A DNA stretch of 64,000 nucleotides from Bacillus changyiensis (GCF_027706145.1 NZ_JAQFWW010000002.1:682001-746000); one strand, 5' to 3'. Shown: positions 1 through 9,187, counted from the first letter of the stretch. Numbers and translations: made by a program. Notes: generated by a model not told the origin, from the sequence alone.

Positions 1-242
1 AACTTTTCGACTTCTGTAAAAATCTCACCAATTTGCGCACCTGTTGAATGACTAGATAATTTTATATGATGATCAGGTTTACGTACGTTTAATTGTTCAA
101 AAAAGATTTCACTTAGTTTTTTATCATAGTTTTGCCCTGTGTGGACCAAAATATGTTGATCTGCAAACTGATCAAGCTTGGAAATGATCAAACTTAAGCG
201 GATAATTTCCGGTCTTGTACCAATAATCGTCATGATTTTCAT
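1..242 (-). CDS. UDP-N-acetylglucosamine 2-epimerase, N-terminal part (cut by window edge)
   Basis: Only the first 80 codons are present; the rest lies left of the window. The translation begins MKIMTIIGTRPEIIRL and continues with HTGQNYDKKLSEIFFEQL. These are the conserved N-terminal motifs (GTRPE, TGQ-H/N-YD) of non-hydrolysing UDP-GlcNAc 2-epimerases (WecB/MnaA/CapG family), which interconvert UDP-GlcNAc and UDP-ManNAc or act on related UDP-sugars. The start at 242 has an AAAGGAG ribosome binding site 8 bases upstream; an in-frame ATG at 233 is the alternative. It is divergent from the dehydratase/reductase pair at 445-2282. A CapG-like role in UDP-L-FucNAc synthesis is therefore plausible, but a housekeeping MnaA role cannot be excluded from 80 residues. 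Confidence 0.85.
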   Translation of the reverse strand, partial: MKIMTIIGTRPEIIRLSLIISKLDQFADQHILVHTGQNYDKKLSEIFFEQLNVRKPDHHIKLSSHSTGAQIGEIFTEVEK

Positions 243-444
243 CAGTTTTACTCCTTTTTTGTCACTTTACAAATGTCTCTCACTCTATATATATTCGCGC
301 TTCACCAAGGTGTGAAATTGAATAGGTTAACCCCTCAATCTGTTGTTCCATCAGCAAATCTATCACACCGATCTTCGAATAAAAACATATACATTTATAT
401 GCTAGTTTTGAGATTCTATCATGTTTTGCTTTAGGAGGGGAAGT

Positions 445-1434
445 ATGTTTAAAAATACCCGAATTCTACTTACTGGAGGTACAGGTTCTTGGGGAACGGA
501 GCTTACGAAAAAATTATTATTATATAAACCAAAAGAAATAAGAATTTTTTCAAGAAACGAATTTAAACAAATTAAGATGGAAAGAACATTCAACTACAAC
601 CCATCACTTAAATTTGTTATAGGTGATGTAAGAGATTACTCATCTTTAGAAGCCGCATGTCAGGGTGTCGATTATATCTTTCATTTAGCCGCATTAAAGC
701 ATGTTCCAATTTGTGAGGATCAGCCTGAAGAAGCATTAAAAACAAATGTCACTGGAACAGAAAATGTCATTCGTGTAGCACTAGAAAATCGTGTTAAAAA
801 AGTCATTGATGTTTCTACTGACAAAGCTGCTGACCCTGTCAATTTTTATGGTTTAACGAAGGCATTAGGAGAAAGACTGATGATTCGGGCAAATGATTAT
901 AGTGAACAAACAGACTTTGTTTGTATTAGAGGTGGGAATGTATTAGGAACAAACGGAAGTGTTGTCCCATTTTTTAAAGATTTGATCTTAAACGGCAAAG
1001 ATCTTACCTTAACATCAAAAGACATGACGAGGTTTTTCTTGACAGTAAGCGAAGCAATCGACTTGCTACTCAAAGCCTCAGAGGAAGCAAAGGGCGGGGA
1101 AATTTTCGTGATGAAAATGAAAGCCTGCAACATATTAGATCTTGCAGAAGTTCTCATTAATGAGTTAGCTTCACACCCTGTTGGTATAAAGGAGATCGGA
1201 ATTCGCCCTGGTGAAAAACTTCATGAAGTACTTGTTTCAAATCACGAAGCGCCATTTACTTATCTTTATGACGCCCAACATTATGTGATACTACCTTCTC
1301 ATCCATCAAAAAAACTAGTTAAACACTATAAAAAATTTGCAAAAGCAGATTTTCAAAAGTATCAATCTAACAACCAGTTAATGTCAAAATTCGAGATTGC
1401 TGATATGTTGAAAGAAGGGGGATTTATTCAGTGA
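445..1434 (+). CDS. UDP-sugar 4,6-dehydratase/epimerase, CapE/CapD-type polysaccharide biosynthesis protein
   Basis: This cytoplasmic NAD(P)-dependent nucleotide-sugar enzyme belongs to the extended SDR family (polysaccharide biosynthesis protein CapD/CapE type). The N-terminal Rossmann motif is TGGTGSWG, followed by GDVRD, the STDKAADPVNFYG catalytic segment and a YGLTK active-site YxxxK. The C-terminal RPGEKLHE motif is typical of UDP-GlcNAc 4,6-dehydratases that make surface polysaccharide precursors. At 329 residues it has normal length. The ATG at 445 is preferred over 421 because TAGGAGGGG lies 5 bases upstream. It overlaps the next gene by GTGA, so the two are translationally coupled. 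With the reductase and the divergent 2-epimerase it could supply UDP-L-FucNAc or a similar sugar. The exact substrate is inferred. Confidence 0.85.
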   Translation: MFKNTRILLTGGTGSWGTELTKKLLLYKPKEIRIFSRNEFKQIKMERTFNYNPSLKFVIGDVRDYSSLEAACQGVDYIFHLAALKHVPICEDQPEEALKTNVTGTENVIRVALENRVKKVIDVSTDKAADPVNFYGLTKALGERLMIRANDYSEQTDFVCIRGGNVLGTNGSVVPFFKDLILNGKDLTLTSKDMTRFFLTVSEAIDLLLKASEEAKGGEIFVMKMKACNILDLAEVLINELASHPVGIKEIGIRPGEKLHEVLVSNHEAPFTYLYDAQHYVILPSHPSKKLVKHYKKFAKADFQKYQSNNQLMSKFEIADMLKEGGFIQ

Positions 1435-2282
1435 GACTTCTGATTTTGGGTGGAAACGGTATGGCTGGACATATGATAAAAGAGTTTTTCTCTAACAAAA
1501 AACAATACGAAGTTTATTGGACACAACGACACCCCTTGCCAAATCACTCAAATTGTTTTTTTCTAGATGTCAAAAAGACAACTGAAACAAAAAAACTGCT
1601 TGAAAAAGTAAAACCTGATGTTGTCATTAATGCAACTGGCATCTTAAATGACGCCGCCCGCAAAAATCTTCAAGACGCCATTCATGTCAATAGCCTTTTG
1701 CCACATTTACTTGCGGAATGGAGCCATGACTACCAATATTATTTGATGCATATTAGCACAGATTGTGTTTTTTCAGGTTCAAAAGGAAAGTATACGGAAA
1801 CAGATGAGAAAGATGGAAGTTCGGTTTATGCACAAACGAAAAGTCTTGGTGAGATATTGGATGGTAAAAACTTAACAGTTAGAACATCGATTATCGGACC
1901 AGAGCTAAAAGATGGTATTGGGTTATTCCATTGGTTCATGCAACAAGAAAAAGTGACACAGGGGTTTAGACGTGTTTTTTGGAACGGGCTGACAACATTG
2001 GAACTTGCCAAAGCTATTGAACAACTGCTTGATTCTAAATTAAGTGGATTAATTCACTTAACCGGAAATCGCTTCATCTCCAAATATGAACTGCTTCTTT
2101 TATTAAATGAGATCTTTGCTAGAGGAATTAAAATTGTTCCTGATGATCAATTCCATTCTGATAAAAGTATACTAATGACACGAGACGATGTTCCTTATCA
2201 GCCTGTCAGCTATGAACAAATGCTCACAGAGCTAAAAGAGTGGATCAAAAAACGTCCCTCTTTGTATCAATACGACCTTTAA
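1431..2282 (+). CDS. RmlD-like / CapF-type nucleotide-sugar reductase
   Basis: This is an SDR-family reductase of the RmlD/dTDP-4-dehydrorhamnose reductase fold, 283 residues. It shows an N-terminal nucleotide-binding motif (LILGGNGMAGH), the INATGILNDAA segment, HISTDCVFSG and a YAQTKSLGE catalytic YxxxK. It starts with GTG inside the stop codon of the upstream dehydratase gene, so the two are coupled and probably act in sequence on one UDP-sugar. The S. aureus CapE-CapF pair has the same order, though CapF carries an additional C-terminal cupin domain that is absent here. The gene is followed directly by a strong terminator, so this is a two-gene unit. The precise sugar product is unknown. 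Confidence 0.8.
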   Translation: MRLLILGGNGMAGHMIKEFFSNKKQYEVYWTQRHPLPNHSNCFFLDVKKTTETKKLLEKVKPDVVINATGILNDAARKNLQDAIHVNSLLPHLLAEWSHDYQYYLMHISTDCVFSGSKGKYTETDEKDGSSVYAQTKSLGEILDGKNLTVRTSIIGPELKDGIGLFHWFMQQEKVTQGFRRVFWNGLTTLELAKAIEQLLDSKLSGLIHLTGNRFISKYELLLLLNEIFARGIKIVPDDQFHSDKSILMTRDDVPYQPVSYEQMLTELKEWIKKRPSLYQYDL

Positions 2283-2288
2283 AACGAA

Positions 2289-2317
2289 ACACCCAACTAC
2301 TTGGTTGGGTGTTTTTT
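2289..2317 (+). terminator. Rho-independent terminator of the capE/capF-like pair
   Basis: A 9-bp perfect stem (2289-2297 with 2304-2312) with a 6-base loop is followed by a T run to 2317. It lies 7 bases after the reductase stop codon and separates the sugar genes from the methylcitrate operon. Confidence 0.9.
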
Positions 2318-2328
2318 GGTGGTTGTTA

Positions 2329-2356
2329 TTGACACAATTGTATTATTGTATACAAT
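2329..2356 (+). promoter_or_regulatory. SigA-type promoter overlapping a GntR operator palindrome
   Basis: TTGACA at 2329-2334 and TACAAT at 2351-2356 are separated by 16 bases. The perfect palindrome ATTGTATACAAT (2345-2356) covers the -10 element. TTGTATACAA-type palindromes are typical operators of FCD-subgroup GntR regulators, and the downstream gene encodes one, so autorepression is likely. The regulator start codon is 39 bases downstream of the -10. Confidence 0.8.
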
Positions 2357-2394
2357 TATATGTATCTACTGGAAAAGGAGGTGATTTTTTTTAC

Positions 2395-3063
2395 GTGCAA
2401 CCTTCACAACCAGTCAAAAGGCAATCCGCAAGTGATTATGCATACAACGAATTAAGAAGAAAAGTAATTGAACTTGAATATCAGCCTTCGACACAGCTTT
2501 CCGAAACAGACCTCGCCAAAAACTTAAACATTAGTCGCACCCCATTACGCCAAGCTCTTTATCGTCTGGAACTTGAAGGATTGGTCATGAAACAATGCAA
2601 CGGCCGACTCCGTGTTTGTCCGATTTCACTCACTGAAGTAAAAGAGGTTTTTACTGTGCGAGAAGCCCTTGAGGGACTCCTGACTGCTGAAGCCGCGCAA
2701 CTTGTCACAACGGAAGACCTTCATCAGTTAGAAGACCGGATCGAATGTATGAAGATGGCCGCTGTAAAAGATCGACATATAGATACGGTCAAATACGGAT
2801 CTGAATTTCATTCTTTGCTGCATACCATCAGTACAAATGCAACGGCAAAACGCTTTCTTCAACAATTAAATAGCCGAATTGAACGATACCGAAGAATCAG
2901 CGGCTACAAAAACCCTGATTATCAACCGTCAGTGTCCTTGAAAGAACATGACGAGATCTTCAATGCTGTGAAAGCAAAAAACAGTAGTTTGGCAGAACAA
3001 GCCATGCGTTATCACATAAGACGCAGTTTAAAGTCCATCGAAGAAACGCTCAAACGTTTATAG
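2395..3063 (+). CDS. GntR-family (FadR/FCD) transcriptional regulator of the methylcitrate operon
   Basis: This is a DNA-binding repressor with an N-terminal winged helix (LSETDLAKNLNISRTPLRQAL) and a C-terminal helical FCD ligand domain. The FCD part shows the family's metal-site type residues (EVFTVREALEG, FHSLLHTIS, EHDEIFNAV). The GTG start at 2395 is chosen because AAGGAGGTGA lies 10 bases upstream and because the FCD fold then has normal length (222 residues); the longer frame from 2305 would run through the promoter. It is the first gene of the unit with the methylcitrate synthase, dehydratase and lyase, so it probably senses propionate or a methylcitrate-cycle intermediate. The ligand is not known. 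Confidence 0.85.
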   Translation: MQPSQPVKRQSASDYAYNELRRKVIELEYQPSTQLSETDLAKNLNISRTPLRQALYRLELEGLVMKQCNGRLRVCPISLTEVKEVFTVREALEGLLTAEAAQLVTTEDLHQLEDRIECMKMAAVKDRHIDTVKYGSEFHSLLHTISTNATAKRFLQQLNSRIERYRRISGYKNPDYQPSVSLKEHDEIFNAVKAKNSSLAEQAMRYHIRRSLKSIEETLKRL

Positions 3064-3104
3064 AATTTCACATCACGTTTAAAAAACGAATATGGGGTGA
3101 AAAA

Positions 3105-4220
3105 ATGGGCAAACAAAGTGTGTTTAATCCCGGACTAGAAGGTGTGATCGCTGGAGAAACTGAAATATCTTATTTAGATACTGAAGCTGAAGAAATTGTC
3201 ATCAAAGGCTATGACTTAATGGAGCTTACCGAACAAAAAACTTACGTGGATCTCGTTCATCTCCTTCTCCATCACAAGCTACCTAATGAATTGGAACGAA
3301 CAAAAATTGAAAGCGCTTTAAAATTTAACCAAGACCTTCCCCAAGAGATTTACAACATTCTTTCATCAATTCCAACAACTACTCACCCAATGGATGCCTT
3401 AAGAACCGGTATCTCAGCACTGGCTGGTTATGATCCTGAACTGACCGACCAATCCGTTGCAGCCAATACTGCAAAAGCACTACGATTAATTGCACGAATT
3501 CCAAATATTGTTGTCAACAGTTACCGACTTTTACATCAGCAAAAAGTGATCTCACCTCATCAACAAATGTCTTACAGTGAAAACTTTTTATATATGCTGA
3601 CAGAAAAAGAACCGAGCGAACATGAAATCGCTATCTTTGATCAAACATTAATGCTTTATAGTGAACATGAAATGCCGAATTCAACTTTTTCTGCTCGAGT
3701 GATTGCCTCAACCAACTCAGATATATATGGAGCTTTTACAGGAGCTGTCGCTTCTTTAAAAGGGAACTTACACGGTGGGGCCAATGAGGCCGTGATGCAT
3801 ATGTTACTTGAAGGAGAAACAAAAACAGGTTTTAGTCATCTTATTTATGAAAAATTAAACAAAAAAGAAAAGATTATGGGGTTTGGTCATCGCGTTTATA
3901 AGAAAAAGATCGACCCGCGTGCTGCTTTATTAAAAAACGCTCTTTTTTCACTTTCAGAAAAACGAGGCAAACAAGATTTATTTGAAATGTGTGAAACAGG
4001 CGAAAACGTAATGCGTGAAGAAAAAGGACTATATCCAAATCTAGATTATTACGCCGCTCCGATCTACTATCTACTTGGGATTCCAATCGATCTTTATACA
4101 CCGATTTTCTTTGCAGCACGGTCTGTCGGCTTAAGTGCCCATGTGATTGAACAACACGCCAATAATCGGCTGTATCGTCCAAGGGTGCACTATACAGGAC
4201 CGCGGCACCTCCATCCATAA
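3105..4220 (+). CDS. mmgD: 2-methylcitrate synthase / citrate synthase family (MmgD/PrpC-like)
   Basis: This citrate-synthase-family enzyme condenses an acyl-CoA with oxaloacetate. Its context points to propionyl-CoA and 2-methylcitrate formation. At 371 residues it is the short Gram-positive type. Visible active-site segments are LHGGANEAV (first catalytic His) and [15 protein letters not shown] (second His). The third, acidic, catalytic residue is expected in the C-terminal [11 protein letters not shown] segment. A weak GGGGTG ribosome binding site precedes the ATG. It is followed by the PrpD/MmgE and PrpB genes, the order of a methylcitrate cycle operon. B. subtilis MmgD is reported to accept both acetyl-CoA and propionyl-CoA, so dual activity is possible. 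Confidence 0.85.
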   Translation: MGKQSVFNPGLEGVIAGETEISYLDTEAEEIVIKGYDLMELTEQKTYVDLVHLLLHHKLPNELERTKIESALKFNQDLPQEIYNILSSIPTTTHPMDALRTGISALAGYDPELTDQSVAANTAKALRLIARIPNIVVNSYRLLHQQKVISPHQQMSYSENFLYMLTEKEPSEHEIAIFDQTLMLYSEHEMPNSTFSARVIASTNSDIYGAFTGAVASLKGNLHGGANEAVMHMLLEGETKTGFSHLIYEKLNKKEKIMGFGHRVYKKKIDPRAALLKNALFSLSEKRGKQDLFEMCETGENVMREEKGLYPNLDYYAAPIYYLLGIPIDLYTPIFFAARSVGLSAHVIEQHANNRLYRPRVHYTGPRHLHP

Positions 4221-4242
4221 ACAAACAAAGGAAGGGATATTA

Positions 4243-5670
4243 ATGATAATGACTGAAACATGTGACTCATTACTAGAAAGCATTGCAGATTACACAGTGA
4301 ATGGCAGCATTAACAGTGAGGAAGCAATTGAGACGGCACGGTTTGTTTTAATGGATACTCTGGGCTGCGGAATATTGGCGCTTAAGTATCCTGAATGCAC
4401 GAAACACCTCGGGCCAATTGTTCCGGGAACTCATGTCCCAAATGGTACCCGCGTTCCTGGTACACAATTTGAATTAGATCCCGTTCAAGGGGCTTTTAAT
4501 ATTGGCTGCATGATACGTTGGCTTGACTACAATGATACATGGTTAGCTGCAGAATGGGGGCATCCGTCAGACAACTTGGGAGCCATTTTGGCCTCCGCTG
4601 ATTTTTGGAGTAGACAGCAGCTATCCACCGGTAAAAAACCGCTCATAATCGGTGATGTGCTTGAAGCAATTGTAAAAGCCCATGAAATTCAAGGTGTCCT
4701 TGCTCTTAATCATAGTTTGAATAGAAAAGGGCTTGACCATGTATTGTTTGTTAAAGTCGCCTCTACGGCTGTAGCATGTCATCTTTTCGGCGGTACAAAA
4801 ACGGATGTCATCAATGCTGTTTCTCAAGCCTGGGTTGATAACTCCAGCTTGCGGACATATCGGCATGCACCGAACACCGGCTCTCGAAAATCGTGGGCAG
4901 CCGGTGATGCAACAAGCCGCGGAGTTAGACTTGCTCTAATGACCTTAAAAGGAGAAATGGGCTATCAAACTGCTCTGTCTGCACCAATGTGGGGCTTCCA
5001 AGATGTTCTGTTTGGCGGTGAACAAATATCGCTGGACCGCCCGCTTGATAGTTATGTGATCGAGAACATTCTCTTTAAAATTTCCTATCCGGCAGAATTT
5101 CATGCTCAAACAGCTGCAGAAGCGGCTATTCAGCTCCATGATCAAGTAAAGGACAGACTTGATGAAATCGATCGAATCGTCATCACGACACATGAATCAG
5201 CGATCAGAATCATTGATAAGACAGGGGAATTACACAATCCGGCAGATCGCGATCATTGCATTCAATATATAACAGCAATCGGTTTGATTTATGGTGAAAT
5301 CACAGCTGACCATTATGAAGATGAAACAGCGAGAAATCCAGAGATTGATCGTCTTCGCGCCAAAATGACAACGGTGGAAAATAAACAATATTCCACAGAC
5401 TATCTTGATCCTGAAAAACGGTCAATCGCAAATGCCGTCCAAGTTTTTTATAAAGATGGCACACAATCAGAACATGTTGTCGTCGAGTATCCAATTGGCC
5501 ATCGACGTCGACGTACTGAAGGCATTCCACTGCTAAAGGCAAAATTTATTGACAATTTGAAAACTCGCTTTCCTAGAAGACAGACAGAACAAATCACCGC
5601 TCTCTTAAATGATCCGCACACATTAAAAAACACGACCGTCCCGAATTTTATGGAACTGTTTGTGATTTAG
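4243..5670 (+). CDS. mmgE: 2-methylcitrate dehydratase, MmgE/PrpD family
   Basis: This enzyme dehydrates 2-methylcitrate to 2-methyl-cis-aconitate in propionate catabolism. The 475-residue product matches the iron-sulfur-independent MmgE/PrpD family. It has an N-terminal all-helical domain with the conserved [11 protein letters not shown] and [23 protein letters not shown] segments. The C-terminal lid domain includes [15 protein letters not shown] and ITTHESA. I chose the ATG at 4243, preceded by GGAAGGG, over an upstream start that would overlap the synthase gene heavily; ATG 4249 is a second option. It sits 22 bases after the synthase and 11 bases before the lyase. No aconitase-type AcnD/PrpF is nearby. 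Confidence 0.88.
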   Translation: MIMTETCDSLLESIADYTVNGSINSEEAIETARFVLMDTLGCGILALKYPECTKHLGPIVPGTHVPNGTRVPGTQFELDPVQGAFNIGCMIRWLDYNDTWLAAEWGHPSDNLGAILASADFWSRQQLSTGKKPLIIGDVLEAIVKAHEIQGVLALNHSLNRKGLDHVLFVKVASTAVACHLFGGTKTDVINAVSQAWVDNSSLRTYRHAPNTGSRKSWAAGDATSRGVRLALMTLKGEMGYQTALSAPMWGFQDVLFGGEQISLDRPLDSYVIENILFKISYPAEFHAQTAAEAAIQLHDQVKDRLDEIDRIVITTHESAIRIIDKTGELHNPADRDHCIQYITAIGLIYGEITADHYEDETARNPEIDRLRAKMTTVENKQYSTDYLDPEKRSIANAVQVFYKDGTQSEHVVVEYPIGHRRRRTEGIPLLKAKFIDNLKTRFPRRQTEQITALLNDPHTLKNTTVPNFMELFVI

Positions 5671-5681
5671 GAGGTGTTAAG

Positions 5682-6602
5682 ATGTGGATTGTCACAAAGC
5701 AAATTAGCCAGACAGAGCTGGCGGAAACTTTCAAAACACTAATTCAAGCACCAGACATATTAAAAATACCAGGCACACATGATGGTATGGCAGCTATCAT
5801 GGCTAAAAACATCGGCTTTCAAGCACTTTATCTCTCTGGTGCAGCCTATACAGCAAGCCGCGGAATACCAGACCTTGGCATGATCCAGTCACAAGAGATG
5901 GCAGAAAAAGCCCGGGAGTTGGTAAGAGCCACAAACCTACCTGTATTAGTCGATATTGACACAGGTTATGGTGGTGTCTTAAATGTTGCAAGAACAGCAG
6001 CAGAAATGGTAGAAAACAGGGTCGCTGCTGTCCAAATTGAAGATCAGCAACTCCCTAAAAAATGTGGACACTTAAACGGGAAAAAGCTGATTTCTGCAGA
6101 AGAGATGATCGCGAAAATTAAAATGATAAAGAAAACGGCGCCCTCCCTTGTCGTTGTAGCGCGAACAGATGCAAAAGCGGTTGAAGGGATAGATGAGGCC
6201 ATTAACCGTGCCAATCTTTATGTAGAAGCAGGCGCTGATGCTATTTTTCCGGAAGCATTAACAAACGCAGAAGAATTTCAGGAACTGGCTTCCGCAGTAA
6301 ATGCTCCTCTTCTAGCCAATATGACTGAGTTTGGAAAAACCCCCTATTATACAGCAGAAGAATTTCAACTGCTTGGCTACAGCATGGTGATTTATCCAGT
6401 TACTTCACTAAGGGCTGCTGCGAAGGCATATGAACGAGTCTTTACAGACATTTATCAAAAAGGCACTCAAAAAGATGTACTCCAAGATTTGCAAACCCGT
6501 GAACAACTATATGATGCCATTCATTACAATGATTATGAAGTGTTAGACAAAAACATTGCTAAAACCGCACTTCCCGAAATAGGAAAAGAAAAAGGCTGTT
6601 GA
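5682..6602 (+). CDS. prpB: 2-methylisocitrate lyase (PrpB)
   Basis: This lyase cleaves 2-methylisocitrate to pyruvate and succinate, the last step of the methylcitrate cycle. It is a 306-residue member of the isocitrate lyase/PEP mutase superfamily. The Mg-binding DIDTGYG motif is at about residues 91-97 and the family signature KKCGH, with the catalytic Cys, at 126-130. VVARTDAKAVEG and the EALTNAEEF segment follow. The start has GGAGGTG 6 bases upstream. Residue and length agreement with B. subtilis MmgF/YqiQ and PrpB is good. It is the last gene of the GntR-controlled operon, and its stop codon lies inside the terminator hairpin loop. Confidence 0.92.
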   Translation: MWIVTKQISQTELAETFKTLIQAPDILKIPGTHDGMAAIMAKNIGFQALYLSGAAYTASRGIPDLGMIQSQEMAEKARELVRATNLPVLVDIDTGYGGVLNVARTAAEMVENRVAAVQIEDQQLPKKCGHLNGKKLISAEEMIAKIKMIKKTAPSLVVVARTDAKAVEGIDEAINRANLYVEAGADAIFPEALTNAEEFQELASAVNAPLLANMTEFGKTPYYTAEEFQLLGYSMVIYPVTSLRAAAKAYERVFTDIYQKGTQKDVLQDLQTREQLYDAIHYNDYEVLDKNIAKTALPEIGKEKGC

Positions 6603-6624
6603 TCATAAGGCAGTCTTTTTCTTT
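6589..6624 (+). terminator. Terminator of the methylcitrate operon
   Basis: A 10-bp stem with one G-T pair (6589-6598 with 6611-6620) has a 12-base loop containing the prpB stop codon and is followed by a T-rich tract. The A-rich left side means it could also serve the convergent chrA gene. Confidence 0.7.
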
Positions 6625-6625
6625 T

Positions 6626-7819
6626 TCAAAAAAATGTCATAACGAACCCCCCCATTGCACCTGTGACAACAATGATCCAAGGAGGCTGCTTCCAGTAGAC
6701 AAGCATGCTAAATAAAAGTGCAGCAAAAGCAAAATCACGTGGCTCTAAAATAGAACTCGTCCAAATGGGCTCGTAAAACGCCGAAATCAAAATTCCCACT
6801 ACAGCAGCATTGACCCCCATTAAAGCTCCATTTATTTTTGGATGACGGCGAAGGCTATCCCAAAAAGGCAATGCTCCCAAGATCAGCAGAAATGCCGGCA
6901 AAAAAATCGCAACTGTCGCAAGCAATCCGCCCTGCCAGCCATTCATGACCGCTCCAAGGTATGAGGCGAATGTAAACAAAGGACCTGGCACAGCTTGTGC
7001 CGCCCCATATCCAGCAAGAAAAGCTTCTTCACTTAACCATCCAGTCAGAACAAATTCTCGCTCTAATAACGGCAGGACAACATGGCCACCGCCAAAGACT
7101 AAAGAACCTGATCTGTAAAAGTGATCAAACATCTCGATCCATCTGCTGGAAGTCACTTCACTCAATACAGGCAGAAAAATAAGCAGCCCGAAAAACAAAC
7201 TCAGACATATGATCGCAAATCTTCGCGATACGGGAAATAGCATAACAGATTCAGTCGATTCTTTTTGCTGTTGATAAATATAATAACCGATAAAGGCCGC
7301 GATGATAATGACACCGACTTGGGTAAAAGCCGTTTGCCACAACAACGTTGCCAACAGCGCCAACAAAGCAATGGTCTTTCTTTTTATATCTGGCGTCAAT
7401 TTTTGTGCCATACCGAGAATAGCATGGGCAACAACGACAACAGCAACGATCTTTAAGCCATGAATCCAACCAGCACTTGCAATATCAAGTCCTTGGACAA
7501 TTAAGGAAAATAAAATAAGCGCGATAACAGATGGAAGTGTAAAACCGATAAAGGCCAAAATCCCACCAATGATACCGGCACGCATGATACCAATTCCGAT
7601 TCCAACCTGGCTGCTTGCTGGACCAGGGAGAAACTGACATAAAGCAACCAGATCAGCATAATTTTTTTCATCAAGCCATCTTCGTTTACGGATATATTCT
7701 GAATGAAAGTATCCTAAGTGAGCGATTGGTCCACCAAAAGATGTCAGTCCAAGTCTTGTTGAGACAAATAAAATTTCAATTAATGACTTGATTCCTCTGT
7801 TTGCTTTATGCTTTGACAT
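6626..7819 (-). CDS. chrA: Chromate efflux transporter, two-domain CHR family
   Basis: This integral membrane protein, about 397 residues, has two homologous CHR halves, each with the family motif. The first half has GLTSFGGPIAHLGYF and QFLPGPASSQ. The second has FGGGHVVLPLL and AQAVPGPLFTFASYLGA. Around 10 hydrophobic segments are visible. CHR proteins export chromate (or sulfate-like oxyanions) by proton-coupled transport. I use the ATG at 7819, with GGAGTGAG upstream, rather than the preceding TTG. It lies 14 bases downstream of a PadR regulator gene in the same direction, a frequent pairing in Bacillus that suggests metabolite- or chromate-responsive control. Confidence 0.9.
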   Translation of the reverse strand: MSKHKANRGIKSLIEILFVSTRLGLTSFGGPIAHLGYFHSEYIRKRRWLDEKNYADLVALCQFLPGPASSQVGIGIGIMRAGIIGGILAFIGFTLPSVIALILFSLIVQGLDIASAGWIHGLKIVAVVVVAHAILGMAQKLTPDIKRKTIALLALLATLLWQTAFTQVGVIIIAAFIGYYIYQQQKESTESVMLFPVSRRFAIICLSLFFGLLIFLPVLSEVTSSRWIEMFDHFYRSGSLVFGGGHVVLPLLEREFVLTGWLSEEAFLAGYGAAQAVPGPLFTFASYLGAVMNGWQGGLLATVAIFLPAFLLILGALPFWDSLRRHPKINGALMGVNAAVVGILISAFYEPIWTSSILEPRDFAFAALLFSMLVYWKQPPWIIVVTGAMGGFVMTFF

Positions 7820-7833
7820 CAACTCACTCCTTT

Positions 7834-8145
7834 TTACTTCTCTTTGATTTCTTTCAATAGCTCATACGCTTTTATTCTTGCTTCCTCTAAAATGTTTACT
7901 CCTTTTTCAGTAGTGGTATAATATTTTCTAATCTTACCGTCCACTTTTTGTTCTTCTTTTTGAAGAAGTCCGTTTGACTCCATTGAGTGGAGAATCGGAT
8001 ATAATGTACCCGCACTGACGTTGTATCCATGTTCCTTTAATTCTTCTAACATCCAAAATCCAAAAATCGGATGTTCATTGGCATGATGCAAAATGTGAAT
8101 TTGAATGAATCCAAGAAATAGTTTTCTTACTATTCTTTCTTCCAA
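7834..8145 (-). CDS. PadR-family transcriptional regulator
   Basis: This is a small winged-helix repressor of about 103 residues. It shows the PadR pattern: FIQIHILHHANEHPIFGFWMLEEL, then SAGTLYPILHSMESNGLL (recognition helix and wing), then KIRKYYTTTEKG and a C-terminal dimerisation helix. A TTG start at 8145 is inferred because GGGAGG lies 7 bases upstream; the longer reading frame begins inside that ribosome binding site. It is transcribed with the chromate transporter just downstream, which it probably represses. A palindromic sequence at 8171-8187, immediately upstream, is a candidate operator. Confidence 0.82.
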   Translation of the reverse strand: MEERIVRKLFLGFIQIHILHHANEHPIFGFWMLEELKEHGYNVSAGTLYPILHSMESNGLLQKEEQKVDGKIRKYYTTTEKGVNILEEARIKAYELLKEIKEK

Positions 8146-8170
8146 TTTGTAACCTCCCAAAGACAATATA

Positions 8171-8187
8171 ATATCGAGATTCGATAT
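8171..8187. promoter_or_regulatory. Candidate PadR operator (inverted repeat)
   Basis: ATATCGA-GAT-TCGATAT is a perfect 7-3-7 inverted repeat 26 bases upstream of the padR start codon, with further ATCGAT sequence just to the right. The position fits autoregulation of padR-chrA. It does not match the ATGT(N8)ACAT pattern known for some PadR proteins, so the assignment is inferred from position. Confidence 0.45.
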
Positions 8188-8511
8188 CGATAATCTATAT
8201 TATAATTAACATTGTTTAATTTTGAAATACAATTAGAATATATTTTCTGAATTTTTACTTATAAGAATAAAAATTGATTACCTCACAACTTTTTACTGTA
8301 AAAATATGTTGATACCTCCCATAAAACTTACAAAAAAACTAGAATTCTAATTTTTTTTAGAAATTTAATAAAAATTTATTTACTTGTTTAATAGAAAGTG
8401 GTAAATTCAAAGCAAGAAAAGGAATTTAGTAGATCGCGATCATGTTTTATCCTTTTCTTGCATGTTTTGGACGTCTATTTTATAAAATATTCCAATCGGA
8501 GGGGACATACC

Positions 8512-9150
8512 ATGCTTAAACGTAAACTTATTCGTAAAATTAGTATTGGTTTAGTAGCTTCAGCAGCTTTATTTTCTATGCTTCTTCCAACTCAGTTTGC
8601 AAGTGCCCGAGAAACTGCCCGAGAAACGCACACAAAAATGCACACAAAATGTTTTCACTTTAGATGGCCTATCTTTTGTCCGCCGAAACATAGACATCCG
8701 CATTGGCCTCATCCGGGTAATCCATGCAAACCAGGTAAACCGGATAACCCAAACAAACCAGGTAATCCAGGAAATCCAACAAAACAGCCGACATTGGAAG
8801 CAAAAACTGTTCAAAGCGTTATAGAGTGGACAACTTCTGACATTGAAATTACTTACAGACCGAATATATCAATAGGTGATAGCTATGTGGTATTTCACTT
8901 TCCATATCGATTCCATGCAAGCACACGGGATACTTTAAATGGAAAAACACTTGACTCTACACAAATTTTAGATGATGGACAAACTGTTAGAGTTCCCGTC
9001 AACGCTTTAAGTTCGTCTGAGTTTAAACTAGTGATGGTTCGGAAAACGCTTCCGAATGCAGGTACTCACAAAATTACTGCTGAATTGCAGAAAAATGGAA
9101 AAAATTTCAATCACACTGAAACAAATTTACTGATTGCTCCTCGTAAGTAA
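8512..9150 (+). CDS. Secreted protein with His/Pro-rich linker, function unknown
   Basis: The 212-residue product has a clear signal peptide: basic MLKRKLIRK, then a hydrophobic stretch, then a predicted cleavage after FASA. The mature protein starts with a short stretch rich in His, Cys and Pro (residues about 38-75, including CFHFRWPIFCPP and HRHPHWPHPG). Degenerate PGNP/PGKP repeats follow, then a C-terminal domain of about 130 residues that looks like a beta-sandwich (ITYRPNISIGDSYVVFHFPYR; GTHKITAEL). The ATG at 8512 has GGAGGGG 7 bases upstream. An upstream in-frame start at 8398 would destroy the signal peptide. The domain resembles a surface or adhesin-type fold, but I do not recognise the family. 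Metal binding by the His/Cys stretch is only a guess. Confidence 0.75.
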   Translation: MLKRKLIRKISIGLVASAALFSMLLPTQFASARETARETHTKMHTKCFHFRWPIFCPPKHRHPHWPHPGNPCKPGKPDNPNKPGNPGNPTKQPTLEAKTVQSVIEWTTSDIEITYRPNISIGDSYVVFHFPYRFHASTRDTLNGKTLDSTQILDDGQTVRVPVNALSSSEFKLVMVRKTLPNAGTHKITAELQKNGKNFNHTETNLLIAPRK

Positions 9151-9187
9151 ATAAATAAAAAATAGTTTAGCCTGCTGGCACTCTGAT

